A stretch of 64,000 nucleotides of DNA from Schistocephalus solidus. Taxonomy: Eukaryota; Platyhelminthes; Cestoda; Diphyllobothriidea; Diphyllobothriidae. The position numbers and the translations under genes are program-made. The stretch spans positions 1-64,000 of the forward strand of contig WEDG01007275.1 in assembly GCA_017591395.1 (NCBI GenBank). Reading direction: 5' to 3'. Below, piece by piece: positions 54,309 through 64,000 of this stretch. Position 1 is the first letter of the stretch. The number at the start of each line of letters is the position of its first letter. Below the pieces are notes generated by a model that did not search any database, was not told the DNA's origin, and saw only the letters and a list, made by a program, of their open reading frames with translations.

Positions 54309-54444
54309 TGCCAGGCCTGGACGGCATATTTCAAGTGAGATCAAACAATTGCCCCGTATGTTTTTCGGAAGATTTCCTTACCTATCTGCACAAATATCCG
54401 TCTGAGCGCAAATAAGACCTGTGTCGCGCTTAACGCTGCCTTTA
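54303..54444 (-). pseudogene. LINE family C, piece 2
   Basis: Minus strand: LKAALSATQVLFALRRIFVQ, IGKEIFRKTYGAIV and LKYAVQAWHGI, the thumb region of ORF2. It ends at the family A insertion and continues at 50,226. On its other side it begins where family B starts and continues the text at 60,845 (KPSSQ + C + LKAALSAT). Confidence 0.8.
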
Positions 54445-54660
54445 AGAATTTTTTTAGAATTTTAGAATTTATATTTGGTTAGCACTGGGAAGGCACTGTC
54501 TAAGCAAACATTAGTAACGAAATAAAGTTATGACAATGTGTGCAGATAAAATGTACAAATACATAACTTGTTCTGCTATGTCAACAGTTAGCAATGTTTT
54601 AAAATTGATGGTGAACTAGAAAAAATAGGCAGGAGGCAGAGTTCAATAAGCCTTCATTTT
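54445..54660 (-). repeat. LINE family B (outer copy), 3' end piece
   Basis: Tail and 3' UTR of a family B element: AGAATTTATATTTGGTTAGC, ACTGTCTAAGCAAACATTAG and so on to GCCTTCATTTTTGAA. Here a family A copy starts. The rest of this B copy resumes at 60,113 with ATAGAAGGTAGGAG, the text expected next. Confidence 0.8.
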
Positions 54661-55304
54661 TGAATTCAATTCAATTCAATTCAATTCAATTTATTGAAGG
54701 AAATAGGCATGGGCCTTTGAGTAGCCTATTTGTAACGTAAAATTAAGTGCGGTATACAGAAAAACCATGTGGGTTGAAAAGGTACAAAAGGCGGTCATAA
54801 AATATGACAAGTGGTGCACAAGTATCGAGGGTTAAGATAAATTCCTCATCGCTCAGGCTCGTTTTGGAACATAAAACTGTCAAGGTTCCTTTTAAAGCTT
54901 TCAAGCGATGGTGACATCACAACGTCTTCAGGGAGGGCATTCCATGGTTTAACCACTCTGACAGAGAATGAGAACTTGCGCACATCCATTCTCGCCTGCT
55001 GGACACGCAGTTTCAATGGGTGACCTCGGAGATGGTCGTGGCGGCAAATTCAAAGATGTCCGAGAATTCCAGGCAACAATCCAATCCCTTCACAATGCGG
55101 AATGTCTCTAGGATATCACCACGCAGATTAAGATTCATTACGCGGGTTGGATATGGCAAGGAGCTTTGACTTCTAACCATTTTGGTGGCTTTCCTCTGTA
55201 CTCTTTCGAGGCAGTTCTGATCTTGAACTGTCCAGGGTTTCCAGGCTTGCATAGCATATTCCAAATGCGGCCTAATGAATGTTCCAAAGTCTTAGCGAAG
55301 ATAT
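54661..55304 (-). pseudogene. LINE family A (second copy), 3' part, duplicate 1
   Basis: 3' UTR with the (TTGAA)n tail and stem-loop, and broken C-terminal ORF2 text (EYAMQAWKPWTVQDQNCLER, RKATKMVRSQSSLPYPTR). It ends at GAAGATAT, the family B insertion point. Confidence 0.85.
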
Positions 55305-55523
55305 TTAGAATTTAGAATTTATATTTAGAATTTACATTTGGTTAGCACCGGGAAGGTACTGTCTAAGCAAACATTAGTAACGAAATAAAGTTATGACAAT
55401 GTGTGCAGATAAAATGTACAAATACATAACTTGTTCTGCTATGTCAACAGTTAGCAATGTTTTAAAATTGATGGTGAACTAGAAAAAATAGGCAGGAGGC
55501 AGAGTTCAATAAGCCTTCATTTT

Positions 55524-56168
55524 TGAATTCAATTAAATTCAATTCAATTCAATTTATTGAAGGAAATAGGCATGGGCCTTTGAGTAGCCTATTTGTAACG
55601 TAAAATTAAGTGCGGTATACAGAGAAACCGTGTGGGTTGAAAAGGTACAAAAGGCGGTCATAAAATATGACAAGTGGTGCACAAGTATCGAGGGTTAAGA
55701 TAAATTCCTCATCGCTCAGGCTCGTTTTGGAACATAAAACTGTCAAGGTTCCTTTTAAAGCTTTCAAGCGATGGTGACATCACAACGTCTTCAGGGAGGG
55801 CATTCCATGGTTTAACCACTCTGACAGAGAATGAGAACTTGCGCACATCCATTCTCGCCTGCTGGACACGCAGTTTCAATGGGTGACCTCGGAGATGGTC
55901 GTGGCGGCAAATTCAAAGATGTCCGAGAATTCCAGGCAACAATCCAATCCCTTCACAATGCGGAATGTCTCTAGGATATCACCACGCAGATTAAGATTCA
56001 TTACGCGGGTTGGATATGGCAAGGAGCTTTGACTTCTAACCATTTTGGTGGCTTTCCTCTGTACTCTTTCGAGGCAGTTCTGATCTTGAACTGTCCAGGG
56101 TTTCCAGGCTTGCATAGCATATTCCAAATGCGGCCTAATGAATGTTCCAAAAGTCTTAGCGAAGATAT
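55524..56168 (-). pseudogene. LINE family A (second copy), 3' part, duplicate 2
   Basis: Near-identical to 54,661-55,304. Its right end GAAGATAT (56,161-56,168) is one half of the target duplication of the inner family B element. The 5' continuation of this A copy is at 59,794-60,112. Confidence 0.85.
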
Positions 56169-57274
56169 TTAGAATTTAGAATTTATATTTAGAATTTACA
56201 TTTGGTTAGCACCGGGAAGGTACTGTCTAAGCAAACATTAGTAACGAAATAAAGTTATGACAATGTGTGCAGATAAAATGTACAAATTCATAACTTGTCC
56301 TGCTATGTCAACAGTTAGCAATGTTTAAAAATTAGTGGTGAACTAGAAATAAATAGGCAGTGGAAAAAAACTCCTACCATGAAAATGGAGGCAGAGTTCA
56401 ATAGGCCTTCATTTTCGAATAGAAGGTAGGAGAAAAAAACTGCTTAGGAAAAAAAAGTCAGGTGGTAGAATAGGGTAATATTGCAGTAGCATTTCAGAAT
56501 GAGATAATGAAACGTCGAGGTGATTCGTTCTTGATCACTTACGCGTATGAAACAGAATCTCACGAAAATGCGTCAATGAACTTAAGTCCTCAGCATCATA
56601 GGATCCAGAATTGAATTCTGATGATGGTTGGTATCCAAAGAAACCGCAGCATTTAAGACTGTAGACCACCGAATTTGTAAGTCCGAATGACGTCATCGTT
56701 TGGAGGACTGGTGAAATAAGGAGACATTATAGTTCATGGGCGTCTCGAGGTAGCGTAAATTAGTTTCAAGAGGGTTACTCAAATTCCCGATGGTCCTTTC
56801 TCCGAGTCATTGGGAAAGCTACTGGGAAAAGATGAGGAAAATAAAGGGTTAATAGAATCAGTGTTAAGATAAATGTGCAGTCTTCGCTTGAATGCAGATA
56901 GACTAGTTAACGACCTAATTTCAATTGGCAAGTTATTCCAAAGAAAACTATACCTAGAAGCAAAGAAGAGAGAGCGTTTACACGTGGAGGATGCAGGGGA
57001 GGTATAATTAGTGCAGAATTTCTTAGGTTATAAGGAAGACTAACGGGGGTAATGACAGAAAGCTTTGGGAGAGTTGAACTATTATTAAGTCGAAAAAGGA
57101 GACAAAAGCCTGCTTCAAGTCTCCTGACCCAAATAAATTTTAGCTTTGTTAGTTGGCATCTTGTTGAGTAGGAAGTAGTTGAAAGAGTCGGAAATAGGAG
57201 ATTTTTGTGAAATGTCTTTGGACATTTTCAATTTTTGAACGGCTAGATTCGTTCATCAAACCGAAGAAAGGACA

Positions 57275-57661
57275 TCAAAATTCAAGAATGGGAAGTACAA
57301 ACATACGATAAAGTCTTAATTTAATTTCAGGAAGGTAGAAATTATAAGAAATAAAGCCGCAAATCTGAGCAGCTTTGGCCGTTATTCTATCGGCATGAGG
57401 CGAAAGATCTAATTTATTGGTGTAGCTTAAGCCCAAGTCCTTGATGGAGGAACATTCAATCATATGGCAACCTTCAAAGATAAGAGGTTGCGGCAGCCTT
57501 ACAGGCCCAAAACTCATGTAGCGACACTTAGTAGGTGAGAACTCCATTAGCCATATGGAGCTCCAGGCCGAACGAGCGTCTAAGTCTGAATGAATTTGTT
57601 CTAGGCACCGTTCGGTTGTAGAGTTAGAGAAAGAAATAAACGCATTTGAGATCATCAGCAT
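57275..57661 (-). pseudogene. Family B ORF2, thumb region
   Basis: SAWSSIWLMEFSPTKCRYMS, FGPVRLPQPLIFEGCHMIEC, SSIKDLGLSYTNKLDLSPHA and ICGFISYNFYLPEIKLRLYR. It is the region after the catalytic box in CR1-like ORF2. The YADD box itself lies just upstream at 57,655-57,670 (a TTTATGCTGATGAT-type reading on the minus strand), one frame away. Confidence 0.8.
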
Positions 57662-57861
57662 AAATAAAAGATTGAGAATGTTTAACTATCGATGAAATAT
57701 CATTTATATAAAGTAAGAACAACAAAGGACCTAATACGGTACCTTGAAGGACACCACTAACAATCGAGTATGAGGACCCTACTAAAACTTTTTGTTTTCG
57801 ATCATTTAGTTATGATCTAATAAAGTCAGTAAGGGGACTACGAAATCCTATAGCTTCTAGT

Positions 57862-58668
57862 TTAGCTAGAAGTCCTTTTATGAGGCACTTTATCGAATGC
57901 CTTACTAAGATCAAAATAGATAACTACTACAGATAGATGATCATTACGAAGAGAGGTTAGTAGATTTAGAAAAGACATGTGGCAGGTTTCACAAGAACGG
58001 TCCGGTAAGAAGCCGTGTTGGGAAAAGTTGATAATTTTATTGCTTATGCAAAAATCCGTGATTTGCTTTGCAATTAGTTTTTCGAAGAGTTTAGCAAGAG
58101 AGGGCGTTTTATGAACACCGCGATAGTTATGAATGTCCGAGCGGGAACCAGATTTAAAAACTGGTATTATAATAGAAGTTTTCCAATAATCGGGGAAGAA
58201 ACCATTTTCGAGAAATACTGAGAATAATTTGCTTAGTAAAGGTTGAAAATCCCTTAACTGTTTGATAAGTGAGTTTGGAATGTTATCAGTTCCAACTGAA
58301 TGTGAATTTTTTAGGTGAGCTATTTCTTTTTGAATACATGAAGGCGAGAAATTAATAGTTGTTAGAAGCGAATTTGAAAGCAGAGGAATTGTGGGAGTGG
58401 GGTTAGTTTCAGTGGTATAGTGGTTGGCAAAAAACGAGTTTAACAATTCTGCTTTGCCCAAATCATCTGTAACAAATATGCTGTTACAGTCGAGTAAGGG
58501 CGGAGTTGCATTCAGACGCTTAGCCGATGACCGAACATGAAAGATTTGAGCAACAGATTTGGATGAATTGGCATCACTTAGTGCCCGAGACTCCCTACGC
58601 TTATCTCGCGCGAGCCTTATTCTCGATGCTAATTCAAATATTTGTGCAATCCTTAAATGAACTGACAA
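57862..58668 (-). CDS. Family B ORF2, RT fingers/palm part (268 codons)
   Basis: Linker RESRALSDANSSKSVAQIFH, ELLNSFFANHYTTETNP, then RT blocks: NSHSVGTDNIPNSLIKQLRD, FFPDYWKTSIIIPVFKSGSR, SDIHNYRGVHKTPSLAKLFE, QHGFLPDRSCETCHMSFLNL and VVIYFDLSKAFDKVPHK. FDLSKAFDKV holds the first catalytic Asp of the RT. 'HNYRGV' replaces the usual NYRPI. The frame ends after DKVPHK through a frameshift; the rest of the palm lies at 57,640-57,850. Confidence 0.85.
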   Translation of the reverse strand: MSVHLRIAQIFELASRIRLARDKRRESRALSDANSSKSVAQIFHVRSSAKRLNATPPLLDCNSIFVTDDLGKAELLNSFFANHYTTETNPTPTIPLLSNSLLTTINFSPSCIQKEIAHLKNSHSVGTDNIPNSLIKQLRDFQPLLSKLFSVFLENGFFPDYWKTSIIIPVFKSGSRSDIHNYRGVHKTPSLAKLFEKLIAKQITDFCISNKIINFSQHGFLPDRSCETCHMSFLNLLTSLRNDHLSVVVIYFDLSKAFDKVPHKRTSS

Positions 58669-58927
58669 AGAGCTTTTAGATGAATCTTAAAGTTGCTTTC
58701 GTAATTTTTTAAGTCTGTTCTGGAGAAAATGTGGAACAGTAGAAGAAGCTGTATGTGAATTAAAAATCTTAAACGGGATAAAAGACTGGATTTTTTCTGT
58801 GAGGCTCTGCAATAGCTCACGGAAAAAGTTTAGATCGTTGATTGGGAATATGCTATGCCAATCTAGAGTGCTTACGAAATTATTTACTGTTTGATGGTTT
58901 ATGTTAGCAAAGTCGAGGTTATTGCAT

Positions 58928-59480
58928 TTAAACCTCAGGCTTCGTAAGAAGGGGAACTGGAAAACAACAGTGAATTATTGCGTGATCACTTGTAAATAGA
59001 TCATGATGAAAATTCATAAATAGAGGGTGGACATCGTTTGTAAAAATTAAATCTAAAATGTTGTCATTTCTAGTAACTGATCTGACCAGTTGGGACATGT
59101 TTGAAAAGTTAATAGTATCGACCAATTTCTGATGTTTAGGCGGAGAGGAATTGGCCTGCCAGTCAATGTCTGGCAGATTAAAATCGCCTACGATTATTTT
59201 GACATCAAACTGAGTGTCTGCAACTTTTTCAAATAGTTCACAGAGCTCGCTTTCATTGCCAGAATAACACGCAGGATTATAGACGCAGCCAATTACTGTT
59301 TTTTATTGTGTGGGAGGATGACTGAAGCAAAGCATACATTTCCGGAAAAAGACGAAATGTTCAGATGAAAAGGAAATGTACAAAGGATGACTTAATATAA
59401 AGGAGGCAACCACCGCCACGTTTTTTTCAGCGCGGTCTTGTCGGTACAAATTAAAAATTATCTATAGCAAGCGTCGAGTC
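58928..59480 (-). pseudogene. Family B endonuclease, C-terminal part
   Basis: VDTINFSNMSQLVRSVTRND, NILDLIFTNDVHPLFM, then LFTSDHAIIHCCFPVP (58,928-59,125), the 'LDLIFTN...SDHxxIxxxF' end of the nuclease. The GDFNLPDIDW block is legible near 59,155-59,200 in another frame. It matches the plus-strand copy at 62,190-62,400. Confidence 0.8.
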
Positions 59481-59793
59481 AGAAATAAGAGAGTGAGCCC
59501 AGGATTCAGTTATGCACAGCACATCTGGATCAAGCTCAAAGGCTACTGTTCTAAGCTCAGCCATCTTATTTACAACTGACCTCGCATTGAGTGAAACTAA
59601 GCTGAGCGTATTCCTGAGCGGCAGGTTACGCTCATCAGTATTTATAAAAAAGGATAATTTGGTGGCGGAGAAGAAAACTGGAAAGAAGAAACGAAAGGTG
59701 GGAAAGCAAATTGCTCTGGTCTACAATTTTTCGATATGTTACTGTTAAGAGAACTGAGATTATTGTACAGCGGCATATTTGGATGAAAACCTT

Positions 59794-60112
59794 GGAAGAT
59801 ATCTTCATCGAAATCCAAAAAGGCTCGTCTGATGGCATGCAACACAGCAATTGCGCTCCTCGCCACTTTCGAGCAGTGAGATGATGGTTTTAAGGTGGTG
59901 GTCGTCAGAACACCAAGGTCCTTTTGGGTTTCCACGTCTTTTAAGGCTTCACCGTTGAGAAAGTAACTTCTACTTTCGGCAGATCCAGATGGGTTGCCTA
60001 AGCGAAGTATTGTACACTTATCGACGTTGAACCACATAAAGCCAATGATTTGACCACTCCTTCAACCGAGTAAGGTTGATCTGCAGTTTATCTTCGTAAG
60101 CAGGGCTCTGGA
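59794..60112 (-). pseudogene. LINE family A (second copy), 5' side piece
   Basis: Minus strand: FNVDKCTILRLGNPSGSAES, LNGEALKDVETQKDLGVLTT and VLHAIRRAFLDFDEDIF. It continues the text of 55,524-56,168 across the inner B insertion. It is 5'-truncated at 60,112, where the outer family B resumes. The 131-codon frame 59,642-60,037 is a chimera across the insertion edge. Confidence 0.85.
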
Positions 60113-60844
60113 TAGAAGGTAGGAGAAAAAAACTGCTTAGGAAAAAATGGTCAGGTGTTAGAGTAGGGTAATACTGCAGTTGCATTTCAGAATGAGTTAA
60201 TGAAACGTCGAGGTGATTCGTTCTTGATCACTTAGGCGTATGAAACAAAATCTCACTAAAATGCGTCAATGAACTTAAGTCCTCAGCATCTTAGGATCCA
60301 GAATTGAATTCTGATGATGGTGAGTATCCAACGAAACGTGAGCATTTTAGACTTTGGACCACCGAATGTGTACGTCCCAATGACGTCATCGTTTGGAGGA
60401 CTGGTGAAATAAGGAGACATTATAGTTCATAGGCGACTCGAGGTAGCGAAAATATAGTTTCAAGAGGGTCACTTAAATTCCCGATGGTCCTTTCTCCGAG
60501 TCGTGGGGAAAGCTACTGGGAAAATAAAAGGTTAATAGAATCAGTGTTAAGATAAATGTGCAGTCTTCGCTTGAATGCAGATAGACTAGTTAACGACCTA
60601 ATTTCAATTGGCAAGTTATTCCAAAGAAAACTATACCTAGAAGCAAAGAAGAGAGAGCGTTTACATGTTGAGGATGCAGGGGGAGTTATAATTAGTGCAG
60701 AATTTCTTAGGTTATAAGTAAGACTTACGGGGGTAATGACAGAAAGCTTGGGGAGAGTTGAAATATTATTTAGTCGGAAAAGGAGACAAAAGCTTGCTTC
60801 AAGTCTCCTGACCCAAAACATTTTTAGCTTCATTAGCTGGCATC
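60113..60844 (-). pseudogene. LINE family B (outer copy), 3' UTR and ORF2 C-terminus
   Basis: 3' UTR from ATAGAAGGTAGGAG on, then the ORF2 end at 60,513-60,833: LTYNLRNSALIITPPASSTC, FFASRYSFLWNNLPIEIRSL and AFKRRLHIYL. It matches 56,390-57,150 over its length. It is 5'-truncated at about 60,844, where family C text starts. Confidence 0.82.
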
Positions 60845-61510
60845 ACTGTGAAGATGGTTTGAGGTCCTTCTGTTCCTCGACAATCGAAAAAGGCTGTCCA
60901 TGGAGAATTTATTGGTATAAATCATCCTTCTCACTGGTCCTTCTGGTACGGAGTCTTAGGATCACACTTCCCAACGTTTAAATTTTAGAGCCAATGAGAA
61001 GACCAGATTCTAAGACGGTTGAGACTCTCTTGAAGTGAATGCCTATCGGCATCAGATCCGATAGCCCTCCACAATTTAACATCGTCTGCAAACATGACGG
61101 CGCTGCAACCCAGGTCATCAACACAGTTGTTAATTTACAGTAAGAAGATTAACGGCCCTAAGACGGAGCCTTGTCAGACACCAAGTAGAACTAGGGTATG
61201 TGTTGACTTCTACGTATCGATTCACACAGTTTCCAAACTTCCAGTTAGAAAATCTGCGATCCATGTCAAAAGCATTCCTCCAATTCCAATTTCCGATAAT
61301 TTTTAGATTAGAAATTTTGTGTGGGAAATTTTCAAATGCCTTCTTGAAATCAAATTAGATGAAGTCAACCCAACCATTATCGTCCAATGCGCCAGTTCAC
61401 TGCTCTGTCGAGAGTAATAAACTGGAAAGACAAGAGCGATTCTATCTGAAGCAATGCTGAAGCTCTGAGAGTAAGCGGTTTTCTTCCAGGAATTTCACGG
61501 TCACCTTCCC
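60845..61510 (-). pseudogene. LINE family C, piece 3 (RT)
   Basis: Minus strand: FSIVEEQKDLKPSSQ-type text at 60,850-60,920, the 'KEVETxKDLG...KPSSHC' block, and above it the RT palm with FADDVKL near 61,090. LHxGLGPLIFLL-type and QHxxxxLS pieces continue to 61,500. It is nearly the same as 5,590-6,180. It joins piece 2 across the outer family B insertion. Confidence 0.75.
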
Positions 61511-61519
61511 GGTCATAAC

Positions 61520-64000
61520 ACGTATGGTGGTTCAATACCGTAAAGTTTTATTCCTACAACTTTTTTATATCCCTCTCAGGCTTTTGTTAATGACGTTCCA
61601 TATTCCAATCGTTCTGGCGCAGTTGGCAATTACCTTCCAAGCCACAATAACTTCCAACTTAATAACCCACCTCCAAATGTTTTTTATAAATAACGATAAC
61701 CCGAGTTTGAATACTCGAACTACCCTAGATGTCATATTACTTAATGCTAGATCTGTTATAAATAAGATGGCCTCACTGAGAGGCATTGCTTTCGAGTTAA
61801 TGTCTGATGTTTTATATGTAACTGAATCTTGGACCCATCGCTTAATTTCCGACTCTTTGCTTGTCATAGACCAGTATGATCTCTACCATCAAGACCGTAC
61901 TTGTAAGCGTGGTTGTAGTTGTCTTCTCTATAAAACAGCTTCGTTTAAGCACTTCCCGTTTGGTCTAGACGTTACGTCATTCTCTGGTAATTACTGCTTC
62001 GCATCAATTATCTTGTCGCCCCTCGGATTCATTTACAACCCGCCTTATTCATCATCCGACGATGATGCAAAACTTGTGAAATTTTTAAATTGGTTTCAGA
62101 GTCTAATTTTAACATTAAAGTAATCGCTGGGGATTTTAATTTTCCTGAAATTGACTGGATTTCAAACTTTTGTCAACCCAGATTTAAACCGTTTTCTAGA
62201 TACCATTAATTTTTCTAATTGGTCCCAGCTTGTCCGTTCTTCAACGAGAGACAAGCATATTTTAGACCTGATTTTCACAAACGACATTGTTCTCCTCTCC
62301 ACCGTGATTTTAAGCAGGGCCTCTTCCGAAGTGACCATACATTAATTCACTTTTGCGTTCCGATTGTCTTTTCGAAAAAGACTAGCACCGTTCTTACCTA
62401 TCATGCTTTTGACCTCGCAGATATTAGCTTAATTAACAACTTTTTGAACTCATTGGATTGGCAGCATCTCTCCTCCATGAAGGACGGAGCGTGTCTTTGT
62501 GACTTCATGTCAGTCGTTTCAAATAACATCCGGGAATTTGTGCTAGTCAATATTGGGAATCCACCGTTTATTCCTTTCTTTGGCCTTGTCTAAATAAATT
62601 GAGGACGCAATTAAAAGATCACTCTACTAGTTAGTTATCTGTACATCTATGGATCGCAGAGATTTTGGAATAAGCTTCTAAGATTCGTCTTGCAGGTTAC
62701 AGACAGAGGGAATCTTGTGCACTCAGTGAGCCAAACTCTGAAAAATCAGTAGCTCAACTGTTCCACCGTCAAAACGAGGTTATGAAATTCCTCCATTTAT
62801 AAATGAAGACACGAACTTCATTCTCGAAGACTCTGACAAGGCCGAATTTTTTAGTGTGTTCTTTTTAAATCATTTTACGATAGAATCTGAACCGGGTCCG
62901 AAGTTTCAGGCTTCCTTCTTCAATGTTATCAGCACCATTGATTTCTCCTCAGAATTAATTCGTTAGCAAATACTTTGTCTAAAAACCTCGTAATCTTCGG
63001 AAACTGATGGTATTCCAAACTCAGTTATTAAGAGAGTGCCGAACTTACCCCGTTTGCTTAGCCTTATCTTCTCAGTTTATATTCTAAACGGATTCTTTCC
63101 TGACTCATGGAAGACATCTATTATTCTTCCTGTCTTCAAGTCGGGATCTCGTTCAGACGTAAATAATTATTGAGGTGTTCACAAAACCACGGCTCTAGCA
63201 AAACTTCTTGAAAAAACTATTTTTAATCAAATTGTCGACTTTTGCCTAGAAAATAAGCTTTAATGGTTTTCTACCTGGAAGGTCATGCAAAGTGTATCAC
63301 TTAGCTTTTTTTAATCTTCTCACTTCCCTTCGTAATGAGCGACCGTCAGTGGTTGTAATCTTCTTTGACCTAAGCATAGCCTTTTACAAGGTACCGCACA
63401 GACGTCTTCTGGTGAAACTGGAAGCCTTGGCATCCGGCCTCCTCTCATTGTCTTCATTGGTTCCTACATGTCTAACCGCAGCCAGAAGGTCTTAGTTTGT
63501 TAAAGCTTCTCAACGCCTCAGCCGATTATGAGTGGCGTTTTTCAAGGAGCAGTGCTATGTCCCCTCCTCTTTATATTGTACATAAATAAAATTTCAACTT
63601 TACTCATAGATTTAACAACTTTCGTTTATGCTGACGATCTCAAGTGCATTTATTCATTTTCTAAAGACATCGCTCATATTTGCGTTGATAAAATTAACAC
63701 TGATCTACTTATGCTCTCACGTTGGAGCTCTAGTTGGCAGATGGAATTTTCTCCATCCAAGAGTAGTTTCATGTGGTTTGGCCTGCCAAGCTTCCTGGAC
63801 ACCTAGTTTTTCAAAAAAGCGCAATTTTAGAACGATCAATCATGAGAGACTTAGGTCTTAGTTACACGAATAAGCTAGCATTATCGCCTCATGCATAGCA
63901 AGTTTATGCAAAGGCTTAACAGATATGTGGTTTTATATTACATTATTTCTTCCTTCCGGAAATAAAATTATGAATGTACCGCATGTTTGTTCTTCCCATC
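61520..64000 (+). pseudogene. LINE family B, plus-strand copy (EN + RT), runs off the window
   Basis: Endonuclease: LDVILLNARSVINKMASLRG and VLYVTESWTHRLISDSLLVI (61,720-61,880, catalytic Glu in TES), YNPPYSSSDDDAKLVKFL, AGDFNFPEIDW near 62,130, LDTINFSNWSQLVRSSTRDK and ILDLIFTND (62,195-62,290), FRSDHTLIHFCVP (62,320). Linker follows to 62,990. RT: ILNGFFPDSWKTSIILPVFK near 63,090-63,150, VVIFFDLSIAFYKVPHRRLL (63,350-63,410), then FQGAVLCPLLFILYINKIST and TFVYADDLKCIYSF with YADD at 63,627-63,638. Thumb text DLGLSYTNKLALSPHA follows at 63,850. Stops and frameshifts occur throughout, so it is inactive. Confidence 0.85.

Larger units (their letters stand above)
54463..56230 (-). repeat. 863-bp tandem duplication (B tail + A 3' end)
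   Basis: The unit of 863-864 bp repeats twice with a third partial copy: TAAGCAAACATTAG occurs at 54,501, 55,364 and 56,228, and TGAATTCAATT at 54,661 and 55,524. Two 83-codon frames (55,013-55,264 and 55,876-56,127) are identical. Both share a 27-base deletion relative to the family A copy at 50,660-50,720. The duplication is therefore younger than that deletion. Confidence 0.92.
56169..59793 (-). mobile_element. LINE family B (inner copy), 3.6 kb
   Basis: Minus-strand CR1-like element flanked by GAAGATAT at 56,161-56,168 and 59,794-59,801. In its own sense: endonuclease end (58,928-59,480), linker, RT (57,862-58,668), broken YADD region, thumb (57,275-57,661), C-terminus, about 700 bp of 3' UTR and an AAATTCT-rich tail. 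The endonuclease start is only partly recognisable (59,480-59,790), so 5' truncation or decay is present. Confidence 0.85.

Noticed and set aside
1..64000. CRISPR array, operon, phage or bacterial gene cluster
   Set aside because: No regularly spaced short repeats, no Shine-Dalgarno-led gene strings; introns, SINEs, LINEs and Penelope-like elements show animal DNA.

Overview
This is a eukaryotic window of roughly 42% GC. It is most likely from a parasitic flatworm, and a tapeworm of the Schistocephalus/Spirometra kind would fit. The reasons are a split animal gene with one tiny 5' intron (32 bp) and very long later introns, dense CR1-like non-LTR retrotransposons (LINEs), several Penelope-like elements (PLEs) and tRNA-derived SINEs. 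The species is inferred; no marker gene fixes it. Almost all short ORFs are decayed retroelement pieces or chance frames.

The one host gene I can assemble is an ACBD3 (GCP60) orthologue on the + strand, about 13,853 to 41,492. Ten exons have consistent phases: an acyl-CoA-binding domain (exons 1-3), a Pro-rich linker (4), a Q-rich segment (5-6), a low-complexity linker (7) and a C-terminal GOLD domain (8-10). It adds up to 448 codons plus stop only if one missing base is allowed in exon 3. Its introns hold SINEs, a decayed DNA-transposase-like gene, PLE fragments, a telomere-like array inside an inverted repeat, and tandem repeats.

Layout. 1-11.9 kb: LINE fragments on both strands. 12.1-12.5 kb: one arm of a dispersed repeat whose inverted partner lies at 45.9-46.3 kb. 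13.85-41.5 kb: the ACBD3-like gene. 41.5-44.2 kb: nothing recognised. 44.2-46.6 kb: SINE foldback, microsatellites, an RRM-domain fragment and an ORF1-like piece. 47-64 kb: a nested LINE graveyard.

Family names used below: A = element at 50,227-54,302, tail (TTGAA)n; B = element at 56,169-59,793, long 3' UTR, tail of TAAATTC-like units; C = the host element split around A and B; D = element at 47,475-49,626; E = 2,760-5,484; F = 7,137-9,340. The 47-61.5 kb interval reads as a stack: C was inserted next to D; A landed in the C reverse transcriptase reading frame at 50,226/54,303; a B copy landed in C at about 54,445/60,845; a second A copy landed in the B 3' UTR; a second B copy landed in that A copy with an 8-bp target duplication; and an 863-bp unit was then duplicated in tandem. 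The remnants of C on both sides of each insertion can be read as one protein. No CRISPR, operon, rRNA or convincing stand-alone tRNA gene was seen.
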